DNA of 45,991 nt, taken from contig JAEUMX010000432.1 of the NCBI GenBank assembly GCA_016791285.1, positions 1 through 45,991 of the forward strand, written 5' to 3'. The stretch comes from Burkholderiales bacterium (lineage in GTDB: Bacteria; Pseudomonadota; Gammaproteobacteria; Burkholderiales; JAEUMW01). This document shows, piece after piece, positions 17,311 to 25,769 of the stretch. The stretch's first letter is position 1. Every line of letters begins with the position of its first letter. The notes under the pieces are model-generated. The model had not been told where the DNA came from. It did not search any database and saw only the letters and a list, made by a program, of their open reading frames with translations. The position numbers and the translations under genes are program-made.

Positions 17311-17757
17311 GTGCCCAGAAAAACAGCGGAAGACCTGATCCGTTCGACCGGTGAGCGGATCACGGCTGCGCGCGTGGAGATCCTGTCGCTGCTGCTGGCG
17401 GCGCCGCGCGCGCTGGCCCACCGCGAGATCGAGGATGGTCTCGACGCGTCGCTCGCCATCGATCGCGTCACGGTGTACCGCGTGCTCGAGTGGCTGACGG
17501 ACCAGAACCTCGCGCACAAGATTTCGGCGGACGACCGCGTGTGGCGCTTCAATGCGGTGCCGGACGCGCACGAGCGTCAGCATGCGCATTTCCATTGCAC
17601 CGCGTGCGGAGAGGTGATCTGCCTGGAGGATCTCGCGCCGGATATCCGGCCGCGCTTGCCGGCCGGCTACGCGCCGCAATCGCTGGAAGTCACCATCAAG
17701 GGGCTGTGCAGTGTCTGCGGCGGGGCACGGCGGCGCGAGCGCAAGAGGGCGCCATGA
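17311..17757 (+). CDS. zur: Fur-family zinc uptake regulator (Zur-like)
   Basis: This encodes 148 residues from GTG 17311, which matches where Fur-family proteins begin. The frame is open to a TTG at 17248. The N-terminal winged helix includes R-I-T-A-A-R-V-E-I-L and I-D-R-V-T-V-Y-R-V-L-E. The metal region has H-A-H-F-H-C96-T-A-C99 and G-L-C133-S-V-C136, the paired CxxC motifs that hold structural zinc. Zur represses zinc-uptake and zinc-sparing genes when zinc is plentiful. Zur rather than Fur or PerR is inferred from the next genes: an overlapping COG0523 GTPase (ATGA), a DksA2, and a ZnuD-like receptor. I found no clear Zur box. Confidence 0.82.
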   Translation: MPRKTAEDLIRSTGERITAARVEILSLLLAAPRALAHREIEDGLDASLAIDRVTVYRVLEWLTDQNLAHKISADDRVWRFNAVPDAHERQHAHFHCTACGEVICLEDLAPDIRPRLPAGYAPQSLEVTIKGLCSVCGGARRRERKRAP

Positions 17758-18887
17758 CCGAGTCGACCGCTGGGCGCACTTTGATTCCGGTGTCGCTGCT
17801 CACGGGCTTTCTCGGCAGCGGCAAGACGACGCTGCTCAACCAGGCGCTGCGCCAGCCGGCGCTCGCCGACAGCGCCGTGCTCGTGAACGAGGTCGGATCC
17901 ATCGGCCTCGATCATCATCTCGTGCGCAGCGCCAAGCCGGATGTCGTGCTGCTCGAGGGCGGCTGCCTGTGCTGCACGGTGCGCGGCGAACTCACCGACA
18001 CCCTGCGCGATCTGCTGTTCAAGCGCGGTCGCGACGGCATCCCGAAGTTCGATCGGGTGCTGATCGAAACGACCGGGCTCGCCGATCCCGCGCCGATCCT
18101 GCAAAGTCTCACGTCCGATCCGATCGTCGCCCAGCACTACCGGCTGGATGGGGTGGTCACCACCGTGGACGGCGTGCTCGGGATGCGCGAGCTCGACCGC
18201 CATTTCGAGTCGGTCAAGCAGGCTGCGGTGGCCGACCGCATCGTGCTCACGAAATGCGACGCGGCGCAGCCCCCGGATCTCGACCGTCTCGAGGCGCGTT
18301 TGCGCGAGCTCAATCCCGGCGCACCGATCTACCGCTCCGAGCATGGCCGCATCGATGCGGCGCTGCTCCTGAACGCCGGGCTCTTCGACCCCTCGCGCAA
18401 GATTCCGGACGTTGCCCGCTGGCTCGCCGCGTCCGCCTATCGACCGGTCAGCCGTGCTTCCGTGCTGCCGGCCCAGCCGGCCGAACGGCTGCCGGGACAT
18501 GATGCAAGCATTCACTCGTTCACGCTGAGCTTCGATCAGCCCATCCCCTGGACCGGGCTCGTCGCCGCGATGGAGATGCTGCTTTCTTTTCGCGGCGAAG
18601 ACCTGTTGCGCGTCAAGGGGATTCTCAACCTGGAAGGGCAGGCGCAGCCGATCGTGATGCAGTCGGTGCAGACCTTGCTCTATCCGCTCGCCAAGCTCGA
18701 CGCGTGGCCCGACGACGACCGGCGGACACGGCTCGTGTTCATCGTCCGCGACATCGAGCCCGGGTTCGTGGAAGATGTCATCACCCAGTTCATCGACGCG
18801 GCGCGGGCGCCGGCGGTGGATACCGCAGACACCGAACTGCAGAGTGTTGCCGGGAGCGTGCCCTGCGACACCCAGGCACCCCAATGA
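17754..18887 (+). CDS. COG0523 (CobW/YciC-like) GTPase, putative zinc metallochaperone
   Basis: This encodes 377 residues and its start overlaps the zur stop (ATGA). The P-loop is G-F-L-G-S-G-K-T-T (about 18-26) and the COG0523 metal motif is C71-L-C73-C74 in G-G-C-L-C-C-T-V-R. Further G-protein motifs are E-T-T-G-L-A-D-P and the T-K-C-D guanine motif, where C replaces the more common V/A. The C-terminal CobW_C domain covers about 260-350. Family members use GTP to deliver metal; those beside zur or dksA2 act under zinc limitation (ZigA/YciC/ZagA types). Cobalt or nitrile hydratase subfamilies are less likely in this context. Confidence 0.9.
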   Translation: MTESTAGRTLIPVSLLTGFLGSGKTTLLNQALRQPALADSAVLVNEVGSIGLDHHLVRSAKPDVVLLEGGCLCCTVRGELTDTLRDLLFKRGRDGIPKFDRVLIETTGLADPAPILQSLTSDPIVAQHYRLDGVVTTVDGVLGMRELDRHFESVKQAAVADRIVLTKCDAAQPPDLDRLEARLRELNPGAPIYRSEHGRIDAALLLNAGLFDPSRKIPDVARWLAASAYRPVSRASVLPAQPAERLPGHDASIHSFTLSFDQPIPWTGLVAAMEMLLSFRGEDLLRVKGILNLEGQAQPIVMQSVQTLLYPLAKLDAWPDDDRRTRLVFIVRDIEPGFVEDVITQFIDAARAPAVDTADTELQSVAGSVPCDTQAPQ

Positions 18888-18905
18888 ATCGAATCGAGGC
18901 CCGAC

Positions 18906-19343
18906 ATGAGCGTATTGAGCGGCGTAAATCAAGAGACTTCCTTGACCCAGGCAGAGCTTCTGCGCATGGAAGCGGCCGATTACATGAACGACCGACAGCT
19001 CGCGTTCTTTCGCGAGCGCCTGCTCGAGCTCAAGGCCGAGATCGCGGCCAACCAGTCGGAGACCGCCGAGCACCTGAAGGAGACCGTGACCGCGGCTGAC
19101 CCCGCCGACCGCGCGACGCGCGAGGAGGAGCAGGCCATCGAGTTGCGCGCCCGCGAGCGTGAGCGCAAGCTGCTGCGAAAGATCGACCAGGCGCTGGAGC
19201 GCATCGCCGATCGCCGCTACGGGTACTGCGACGAGACCGGTGAGCCGATCGGTCTGGCGCGACTGATCGCGCGGCCCACGGCAACGCTGTCCGTGGAAGC
19301 TCAGGAGCGTCGCGAACGGCGCGAGCGCGCGTTTGGCGGGTAG
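18906..19343 (+). CDS. dksA2: DksA2, cysteine-poor DksA paralogue
   Basis: This encodes 145 residues. DksA binds in the RNA polymerase secondary channel and, with ppGpp, adjusts transcription. The coiled-coil tip D65-P-A-D68-R-A is intact, as needed for function. The four zinc cysteines of ordinary DksA are replaced by C108-x2-T111, 17 residues, then S129-x2-A132. That CxxT/SxxA pattern is the one described for Pseudomonas aeruginosa DksA2, which works without zinc. It lies 18 bases after the COG0523 gene, so it is probably in the same zinc-responsive operon. Confidence 0.93.
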   Translation: MSVLSGVNQETSLTQAELLRMEAADYMNDRQLAFFRERLLELKAEIAANQSETAEHLKETVTAADPADRATREEEQAIELRARERERKLLRKIDQALERIADRRYGYCDETGEPIGLARLIARPTATLSVEAQERRERRERAFGG

Positions 19344-19391
19344 ACCTCAGGCATCACCGGCGGTCCCGGCGCCCATGGAAGGAAGTGCGGC

Positions 19392-20447
19392 ATGATCATC
19401 GTCATGAATCTGAACGCGGGCGAGAGCGCGATCGAGGCCGTGATCCACAAGATCCGCGACTTCGGGCTCGACGTGCACGTGTCGCGCGGCACCGAGCGGG
19501 TCGTGATCGGCGCTATCGGCGATGAGCGCGCGCTGCCGGAAGAAGCCTTCTCCACCATGGCGGGCGTCGAGCAGGCGATTCACGTGTTGAAGCCGTACAA
19601 GATCGTCGCGCGCGAGTGGCACCCGCAGGACAGCACGGTTCGCGTGCACGGCATCCCCATCGGCGGGACCGCGGTGCAGATCATTGCCGGCCCGTGTTCC
19701 GTTGAAACGCCGGCGCAGATGGACCTTGCGGCCGCACAGGTGGCGGCCGCCGGCTGCCGGCTCATGCGCGGCGGCGCCTTCAAGCCGCGCACCAGTCCCT
19801 ACGCCTTCCAGGGCCGAGGGACCGAGGGGCTGCAGATGTTCCGCGCGGCGGCCGACAAGCTCGGACTGCCGATCGTCACCGAGCTCATGGACGTGCGCAT
19901 GCTCGACACCTTCCTCGAGTACGACGTCGACGTGATCCAGATCGGCACCCGCAACATGCAGAACTTCGATCTGCTGAAGGCGGTCGGCGGCGTGAACAAG
20001 CCGGTGATCCTGAAGCGCGGCATGTCGGCCACGATCTCGGAATGGCTGATGGCCGCCGAGTACGTCGCGGCCGGCGGCAACCACGACATCATCTTCTGCG
20101 AGCGCGGCATCCGCACCTTCGAAACCGCGTATCGCAACGTGCTCGACGTGACTGCGATCCCGATGCTCAAGCGCGAGACGCATCTGCCCGTGATCGTCGA
20201 TCCCTCGCACGCCGGCGGCAAAGCCTGGCTCGTGCCCGCGCTCGCGCATGCCGCGATCGCGGCCGGCGCCGACGGCTTGCTGGTGGAGATGCATCCGAAC
20301 CCGTGCCAGGCGTGGTGCGACGCCGATCAGGCGCTCACGCCGCAAGAGCTCGCATCGCTCATGGACTCGGTGGGCGCGGTCGCGTGCGCACTGGGCCGAA
20401 CGCTCGACCGCAGGGCGGAAGACGCGGTGCGAGCAGCAGGACAATGA
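19392..20447 (+). CDS. aroF: DAHP synthase, type I-beta with N-terminal FBL domain
   Basis: This encodes 351 residues with a GGAAGGAAG ribosome site. Residues 1-70 form the ferredoxin-like (FBL) regulatory domain seen in Thermotoga and Bacillus enzymes; the TIM barrel follows. The enzyme condenses phosphoenolpyruvate and erythrose 4-phosphate, the first step of aromatic biosynthesis. All metal ligands are present: Cys102 in G-P-C-S-V-E-T, His in D-P-S-H-A-G-G, Glu in L-L-V-E-M-H-P, and Asp in C-D-A-D-Q. Most proteobacteria use type I-alpha enzymes, so this type is less usual. It sits inside the apparent zinc locus, 48 bases after dksA2. A zinc-sparing back-up role is an inference only. Confidence 0.93.
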   Translation: MIIVMNLNAGESAIEAVIHKIRDFGLDVHVSRGTERVVIGAIGDERALPEEAFSTMAGVEQAIHVLKPYKIVAREWHPQDSTVRVHGIPIGGTAVQIIAGPCSVETPAQMDLAAAQVAAAGCRLMRGGAFKPRTSPYAFQGRGTEGLQMFRAAADKLGLPIVTELMDVRMLDTFLEYDVDVIQIGTRNMQNFDLLKAVGGVNKPVILKRGMSATISEWLMAAEYVAAGGNHDIIFCERGIRTFETAYRNVLDVTAIPMLKRETHLPVIVDPSHAGGKAWLVPALAHAAIAAGADGLLVEMHPNPCQAWCDADQALTPQELASLMDSVGAVACALGRTLDRRAEDAVRAAGQ

Positions 20448-20474
20448 TCGCCGGAGCGGTGTTCTGGTGACGGC

Positions 20475-20810
20475 ATGATCCGAACGCGCCTGCTTAGCTC
20501 GCAAGCCCTGCTGCTCCGACTCGGGCTGCTGTGCGTGCTGGTGTTCGCGCAGCACGGCGCCCTGCAGCACGTCTACAGCCACTTCGGCATCGTTGCCGAC
20601 CCCTACGCCGCGGGTGACGGACACACCCCGCCGATGCAGGGCTGCGATCTGGGTGTCGTCCATGCCGCGCTCGACGGCGACCTGCCGGGCTCGATCGCAC
20701 TGTGCACGGTCACGTTCGGCGTCCCGGTCCCACCGCCACACTTCGTCACGGCGTTCACGCCGCACCCGCGCCACTCCTTCCACAGCCGGGCACCGCCAGC
20801 CCGCGCCTGA
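20475..20810 (+). CDS. Small exported His-containing protein (DUF2946-like)
   Basis: This encodes 111 residues. A signal peptide or single TM (about 9-27, L-L-L-R-L-G-L-L-C-V-L-V-F-A) is followed by a periplasmic part with several His residues (Q-H-G, Q-H-V-Y-S-H, G-H-T) and two Cys (C57, C77). The C-terminal end F-H-S-R-A-P-P-A resembles DUF2946-type proteins often found beside metal TonB receptors. It starts 27 bases after the DAHP synthase gene and precedes the ZnuD-like receptor. A periplasmic metal-handling role is an inference from residues and neighbours. The family assignment is uncertain. Confidence 0.6.
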   Translation: MIRTRLLSSQALLLRLGLLCVLVFAQHGALQHVYSHFGIVADPYAAGDGHTPPMQGCDLGVVHAALDGDLPGSIALCTVTFGVPVPPPHFVTAFTPHPRHSFHSRAPPARA

Positions 20811-20907
20811 TCGCGTCCGTGCCGGGCCGCAAGGCCCGCGTCTCCAATGCGTTGCCATGCGGGGGTGTCCTGCCGTCCGCATGGCGCATTCGATCAGATC
20901 GAGAGCC

Positions 20908-22917
20908 ATGTTGCACAAGACTTTCATCGCCGCCGCCCTGGCCGGCGTGGGCGCGCCCGCCACGCTGGCCGCCGAGCTCGCCAAGGACGAAACCCTCGCC
21001 CCCGTCATCGTCACCTCGCAGCCGTTTGAGGACCGGACCGCGCTCGAGATGACGCAACCCGCGACCGTGCTGCGCGGTGATAACCTCCGACGCAATCAGA
21101 CCACCAACCTCGGCGACACGCTCGACACCGAACTCGGCGTGCAGTCGAGCGGTTTCGCCGCCGGGTCGGGGCGGCCCATCATTCGCGGCCTCGACGGCGC
21201 GCGCGTGCAGGTGCTGAACAACGGGCTCGGGGTGAGCGACGTGTCGACCATCAGCCCCGACCATCAGGTGACCGCCGACCCGTTCAGCGCGCAGCAGATC
21301 GAAGTATTGCGCGGCCCCGCCACGATTCTCTACGGCGGCGCGGTCGGCGGCGTGGTGAACGTCGTGTCGAACGCGATCCCTTCGCGCCGCGTCGAGGGGC
21401 TCAAGGGGCTCGGCGAGTTCGTCACGCAGAGTGTCAACAACGAAATCGGATATCGCGCGCGCGCCGAAGGCGGCAACGGGCCGTTCCAGTTCAACTTGAA
21501 CGGCTTCGTTCGCAACACGAGCGACTACAGTATCCCCGGCCCGGTGATCCAGGGCGATCCGTTTTCCGGCCGCGGCACTCTGCCGAACAGCTTTACGCGG
21601 AGCGGCTTCGGATCGGGCGGGGTGTCCTACGTCGGCGAACGCGGCTATCTCGGCGTGAACGCAAACGTTCTCAACAGCCGCTACGGCTTACCCGGGGCCG
21701 AATTCGCCTCCATCGACCTCGATCAGAGCCGTTACGAGCTGGCAGGTGCGTTCGACGATCCGCTGCCGGGGCTGCGCGACGGGCGCCTCAAGTTCCAGTA
21801 CAACGACTACCGCCATAACGAGGTAGAGGCCACCGGCGACGTGGCGACCACGTTCCGGAACAAGGCCTACGAAGGGCGCGTGGAGACCCGTCATCAGCCG
21901 ATCGCGGGCTTCGACGGCGTGGTCGGATTGCAATACCTTTACCGGGACTTCTCCGCGATCGGCGAGGAATCCTTCATCCAGCCGGTCAACCAGCAGGGCA
22001 CCGGCGTGTTCGTGGTCGAGCAGTACGACCTCGACGCGCACTGGCGACTCGATCTCGGCACCCGGCTCGACATCGTCGAGTACAAGCCGAACGCCGATAG
22101 CGCGATCGAAGCGCGCAGCTTCTCGCCGTTTGGCATTTCCGGGGGCGCGCTGTGGAAGTTCGCGGACGGCTACAACGCGGCGCTGACGCTCTCCCGCAAC
22201 CAGCGCGCCCCGCAGATCGAGGAGCTCTATCCGGACGGTCCGCATGCCGCCACCGCCACCTTCGATGTCGGCGACGAGCGTTTGAAAACCGAGACCGCGA
22301 ACAACGTCGAGCTCACGTTGCGCAAGGTCTCGGGACCCTGGCAATGGAGCGCAACGGCCTACTGCACCTATTTCAGCGACTACATCTTCGGCGCCTTCGT
22401 GCCGGGGCCGAACGGGCAGCCGGTCCGGGTGAACGAAGAAGGCGAGGTCGACCCCGACGGCGCGTTGCGGCTGCAGCAGTTCACCCAGGCGAGCAGCGCG
22501 GAGTTCCAGGGGCTCGAGGGTCAGGTCAGCTATCGGCCGATTGCGCCACTCGTGCTGCGCGCATTCGGCGATGTCACCCATGCCACCATCGGCAGCGAGA
22601 ACGCGCCGCGCATCGGTCCGGGTCGGCTCGGCTTCGATGCGAACGCGAAGCGCGGGCCGTGGGGTGCGTATTTCCTCATGCTGGGTGCTGCTCGCCAGAC
22701 CCGGGTCGCGCCGCTCGAAACCGAGACCCCGGGCTATGTGCGGCTCGACGCCGAAGTGAGCTACACCCTGGCAGGCGATGCGTTCGGTCCTGTGACGCTG
22801 TACGTCGCCGGCAGGAATCTCCTGGACCAGGACATCCGGTTTGCGACGTCCTACACCAAGCTGTATGCACCGCAGCCGGGGCGATCGTTCCTGGTCGGCC
22901 TGCGCGCCCAGTTCTGA
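20908..22917 (+). CDS. znuD: TonB-dependent outer-membrane receptor, ZnuD-like
   Basis: This encodes 669 residues with a signal peptide (M-L-H-K-T-F, cut after T-L-A-A). A second ATG at 20881 is possible. The TonB box is probably A-P-V-I-V-T; the plug domain has P-I-I-R-G-L-D-G-A-R-V and I-E-V-L-R-G-P-A-T-I-L-Y-G-G. A 22-strand barrel follows and ends with the usual C-terminal Phe. Internal motifs such as Y-R-H-N-E-V-E and F-R-N-K-A-Y-E-G-R-V-E-T-R-H match ZnuD-type zinc receptors, though no long His-rich loop is visible. Zinc as substrate is inferred from zur, COG0523 and dksA2 upstream. tonB follows 27 bases later. Confidence 0.85.
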   Translation: MLHKTFIAAALAGVGAPATLAAELAKDETLAPVIVTSQPFEDRTALEMTQPATVLRGDNLRRNQTTNLGDTLDTELGVQSSGFAAGSGRPIIRGLDGARVQVLNNGLGVSDVSTISPDHQVTADPFSAQQIEVLRGPATILYGGAVGGVVNVVSNAIPSRRVEGLKGLGEFVTQSVNNEIGYRARAEGGNGPFQFNLNGFVRNTSDYSIPGPVIQGDPFSGRGTLPNSFTRSGFGSGGVSYVGERGYLGVNANVLNSRYGLPGAEFASIDLDQSRYELAGAFDDPLPGLRDGRLKFQYNDYRHNEVEATGDVATTFRNKAYEGRVETRHQPIAGFDGVVGLQYLYRDFSAIGEESFIQPVNQQGTGVFVVEQYDLDAHWRLDLGTRLDIVEYKPNADSAIEARSFSPFGISGGALWKFADGYNAALTLSRNQRAPQIEELYPDGPHAATATFDVGDERLKTETANNVELTLRKVSGPWQWSATAYCTYFSDYIFGAFVPGPNGQPVRVNEEGEVDPDGALRLQQFTQASSAEFQGLEGQVSYRPIAPLVLRAFGDVTHATIGSENAPRIGPGRLGFDANAKRGPWGAYFLMLGAARQTRVAPLETETPGYVRLDAEVSYTLAGDAFGPVTLYVAGRNLLDQDIRFATSYTKLYAPQPGRSFLVGLRAQF

Positions 22918-22944
22918 TGCGCAGGGCGGCGCGCAGCCATCGCG

Positions 22945-23688
22945 ATGAGCGTTGCGACATCGAGCCCGGACGGACACGAAGCCTATCTGCGCGCCCTCCA
23001 TCGGGCGTTGCGGATCGGCCTCGCGACGAGCCTCCTCGTGCATGCCGCGCTGATGGGATTGCTGCCGATCTCGTTTCATTACGAGCACCCGAAACCGCAA
23101 ACGCTCGAGGTGCAACTGGCGCCGGCGGTGCCGCCGGCGGCCAGCGTGGTGGAGCCGCAGGCGACCCCGGCGGGGGCCCACCGGGTGGAACGTCCGGCAG
23201 CTGCGAAACCCGAACGGCCGCGCAAACCCAAGCCGCCGCAGGCCGTGCGCGACCCCGTGCCCGTGCCGTCCACCACTGCTGCTCCCGAAGAGAGCGTGCT
23301 CACGCACCGGGAACCGGAGCGCGCCCAGAGTTCGCTGCCCTCGTCCGCGGAACACGCAACTGCATCGCAGTCCAAACCGGACAGTAGCGATGTCGGTCCG
23401 ATCGCGCCGCCTTCTTTTCGCGCGAGCTACCTGCGTAATCCCGAGCCCGTCTACCCAGCCGCGTCGCGGCGGCTCGGGGAAGAAGGGACGGTGCAGCTCA
23501 GGGTGCGGGTGAGTGCCGAGGGGCATCCGGTCCAGGTCGACGTGCACCGGTCCAGCAGTCATCCGCGTCTGGACGAGGCGGCAACGGCGGCGGTCCGCGA
23601 ATGGCGGTTTCTCCCGGCCAAGCAGGGCACTACGGCGGTCGAAGCGACCGTGATCGTGCCGATCGTCTTCAGGCTGGAAGCGGAGTAG
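22945..23688 (+). CDS. tonB: TonB family energy-transducing protein
   Basis: This encodes 247 residues. A single N-terminal TM (about 23-42, G-L-A-T-S-L-L-V-H-A-A-L) carries the conserved His. A long Pro-, Lys- and Arg-rich spacer (about 50-145) bridges the periplasm. The C-terminal domain (about 165-247) has N-P-E-P-V-Y-P-A-A-S-R-R, G-T-V-Q-L-R-V-R-V, and A-V-R-E-W-R-F-L-P-A. It carries proton-motive energy to outer-membrane receptors together with ExbB and ExbD, which are not in this window. Position right after the receptor gene suggests a dedicated partner. GC content and codon use match neighbours. Confidence 0.93.
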   Translation: MSVATSSPDGHEAYLRALHRALRIGLATSLLVHAALMGLLPISFHYEHPKPQTLEVQLAPAVPPAASVVEPQATPAGAHRVERPAAAKPERPRKPKPPQAVRDPVPVPSTTAAPEESVLTHREPERAQSSLPSSAEHATASQSKPDSSDVGPIAPPSFRASYLRNPEPVYPAASRRLGEEGTVQLRVRVSAEGHPVQVDVHRSSSHPRLDEAATAAVREWRFLPAKQGTTAVEATVIVPIVFRLEAE

Positions 23689-23726
23689 CAGCGGCCTGCG
23701 TCGGGGGGTCCGCGCCGCGGGCGTTG

Positions 23727-23732
23727 TATAAT
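23727..23732 (+). promoter_or_regulatory. Putative hslV -10 box
   Basis: A perfect TATAAT sits 41 bases before the hslV start. The -35 position (about 23704-23709) is GC-rich and not TTGACA-like, so a heat-shock sigma factor or an activator may be involved. The call rests on the -10 alone. Confidence 0.35.
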
Positions 23733-23772
23733 CCGCGCTCCTCGTGATCTCCCGAAACCTCCCCCGTTCACC

Positions 23773-24309
23773 ATGGAGCAGTTTCACGGCACCACCATCC
23801 TCTCGGTGCGGCGCGGTTCCCGGGTCGCACTCGGCGGCGACGGCCAGGTCACGCTCGGCAACGTGGTGCTGAAAGCTTCGGCGCGCAAGGTGCGGCGCCT
23901 CTATCACGAGCGTATCCTCGCGGGCTTTGCCGGCGGGACTGCCGACGCCTTCACGCTCTTCGAGCGGTTCGAGTCGAAGCTGGAGAAACACCAGGGGCAC
24001 CTGCTGCGCTCGGCGGTCGAGCTCGCGAAGGACTGGCGCACCGATCGCGTCCTGCGCCGGCTGGAGGCAATGCTCGCCGTCGCGGACCGGGAGAGCTCGC
24101 TCATCATCACCGGCAACGGTGATGTGGTGGAGCCCGAGCACGGCGTCATCGCGATCGGCAGCGGCGGCCCGTATGCGCAATCGGCCGCGCGCGCCCTGCT
24201 CGACAACACCGAGCTCGACGCCGCGGAGATCGTGCGCAAGTCGCTCGCCATTGCGGGCGACCTGTGCATCTACACGAACCAGCAGCATGTGGTGGAGGTT
24301 CTGGAGTGA
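23773..24309 (+). CDS. hslV: ATP-dependent protease subunit HslV (ClpQ)
   Basis: This encodes 178 residues. HslV is the proteolytic double-hexamer partner of HslU. The propeptide M-E-Q-F-H-G is followed by T-T-I-L-S-V-R-R, so processing would expose the catalytic N-terminal Thr. Other motifs are [20 protein letters not shown] and [11 protein letters not shown]. The product degrades misfolded or regulatory proteins after heat shock. It is followed by hslU after 96 bases that contain a purine-rich repeat. Confidence 0.97.
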   Translation: MEQFHGTTILSVRRGSRVALGGDGQVTLGNVVLKASARKVRRLYHERILAGFAGGTADAFTLFERFESKLEKHQGHLLRSAVELAKDWRTDRVLRRLEAMLAVADRESSLIITGNGDVVEPEHGVIAIGSGGPYAQSAARALLDNTELDAAEIVRKSLAIAGDLCIYTNQQHVVEVLE

Positions 24310-24397
24310 AGGGAGAAGGGGGAAGGGAGAAGGGTTGATGGCTCCGCCGCCCCACGCCAGCGTGGCCGGTGTGCCTTTCACCCTTCGCTCCTCCCGC
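24304..24397. repeat. Polypurine tract with imperfect inverted partner between hslV and hslU
   Basis: About 30 bases of GGGAGAAGGG-type purine repeat follow the hslV stop, and a matching pyrimidine stretch (24376-24397, CTTTCACCC then CTCCTCCC) lies just before hslU. The two arms could pair imperfectly. The intervening piece is GC-rich and codes for nothing I can support. Confidence 0.4.
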
Positions 24398-24405
24398 ATA
24401 CAGCC

Positions 24406-25734
24406 ATGTCCGCAATGACCCCCCAGGAAATCGTCCACGAGCTGGACAAGAACATCGTCGGCCAGCACGCCGCGAAGCGAGCGGTCGCCATTGCGCTGCG
24501 CAACCGCTGGCGGCGCCAGCAGGTGCCCGAGCCGCTGCGGCGCGAGATCACGCCAAAGAACATCCTCATGATCGGACCCACCGGGGTCGGCAAGACCGAG
24601 ATCGCGCGACGCCTGGCGCGGCTTGCCAACGCGCCCTTCGTCAAGGTGGAGGCGACCAAGTTCACCGAGGTGGGCTACGTGGGCCGCGATGTCGACACGA
24701 TCGTTCGCGATCTGATCGAGAATGCGATCAAGGACGCGCGCGAGCACGCGAAGCAGAACGTGCGGCATCGTGCCGAAGATCTGGCGGAGGAGCGCGTGCT
24801 CGATGCCCTCCTGCCGACGGCCCGGCCGGTCGGATTCGGCGCGGAGGTCGAGCCGAAGGAGAGCGCCGCGCGCCAGGTGTTCCGCAAGAAGATCCGCGAG
24901 GGCGAGCTCGACGAGAAGGAGATCGAGATCGACGTGGCGGCACCGCAGCCGAACATGGAAATACTCGCACCCCCCGGGATGGAGGAGCTGACGGCGCAGA
25001 TCCAGGGCATGTTCCAGAATCTCGGCGGCGCCAAGCGGCGCACGCGCAAGCTCAAGGTGAAGGAAGCGGTCAAGCTCATCGCGGACGAGGAAGCGGCGAA
25101 GCTCGTCAACGACGAGGAAATCAAGCTGAACGCGCTTGCCAACGTGGAGCAGAACGGCATCGTCTTCCTGGACGAGATCGACAAGATCACGAGCCGCTCC
25201 GACGCCCACGGGCCGGATGTGTCACGCGAAGGCGTGCAGCGCGATCTGCTGCCTCTGGTGGAGGGCACCACCGTCTCGACCAAGTACGGCATGATCCGCA
25301 CCGATCACATCCTCTTCATCGCGAGCGGCGCGTTCCACCTGGCGAAGCCTTCCGATCTCATTCCCGAGATGCAGGGCCGTTTCCCCATACGCGTGGAGCT
25401 CTCGTCGCTCGGCGTGGCCGACTTCGAGCAGATCCTGACCAGTACCGACGCCTGCCTCACGCGCCAGTACGAGGCGCTGCTCGCCACCGAAGGCACGACG
25501 CTCGAGTTCCGTCCCGAGGCGATCCGCCGCCTCGCGGAGATCGCGTGGCAGGTGAACGAACGCATGGAAAACATCGGTGCGCGCCGCCTGCACACGGTGA
25601 TGGAGAAGCTGCTGGAAGAGGTTTCCTTCGATGCCGCGAAGCACGGCGGCACGGTCGTCATCGATGCGGCCTACGTGGACCAGCGGCTCTCCGACCTCGC
25701 GGGCAGCGACGACCTCGCGCGCTACGTACTGTGA
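24406..25734 (+). CDS. hslU: HslU (ClpY) ATPase of the HslUV protease
   Basis: This encodes 442 residues, normal length. HslU unfolds substrates and feeds them into HslV. Start motif is [10 protein letters not shown]; Walker A is G-P-T-G-V-G-K-T-E (about 58-66), Walker B is I-V-F-L-D-E-I-D-K. The pore loop G-Y-V-G-R-D is present (about 88-93), and the C-terminal tail ends L-A-R-Y-V-L as needed to dock on HslV. Unusually, no purine-rich ribosome site precedes the ATG; the upstream strand is pyrimidine-rich. An ATG three codons later is also possible. The stop overlaps a GTG of the next gene as GTGA. Confidence 0.98.
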   Translation: MSAMTPQEIVHELDKNIVGQHAAKRAVAIALRNRWRRQQVPEPLRREITPKNILMIGPTGVGKTEIARRLARLANAPFVKVEATKFTEVGYVGRDVDTIVRDLIENAIKDAREHAKQNVRHRAEDLAEERVLDALLPTARPVGFGAEVEPKESAARQVFRKKIREGELDEKEIEIDVAAPQPNMEILAPPGMEELTAQIQGMFQNLGGAKRRTRKLKVKEAVKLIADEEAAKLVNDEEIKLNALANVEQNGIVFLDEIDKITSRSDAHGPDVSREGVQRDLLPLVEGTTVSTKYGMIRTDHILFIASGAFHLAKPSDLIPEMQGRFPIRVELSSLGVADFEQILTSTDACLTRQYEALLATEGTTLEFRPEAIRRLAEIAWQVNERMENIGARRLHTVMEKLLEEVSFDAAKHGGTVVIDAAYVDQRLSDLAGSDDLARYVL

Positions 25735-25769
25735 GCACCAGGGGATTTGCGCCTGCCCGATCCGGCCGC

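Noticed and set aside
17051..20907. Classical Zur box
   Set aside because: No AT-rich palindrome of the known form was found in the gaps before zur, dksA2, aroF or the receptor; a motif scan with a betaproteobacterial model would be needed.
21688..25209. 1173-codon minus-strand open frame
   Set aside because: Lies antisense to the receptor, tonB, hslV and hslU; it is an effect of high GC content and its translation lacks domain patterns.
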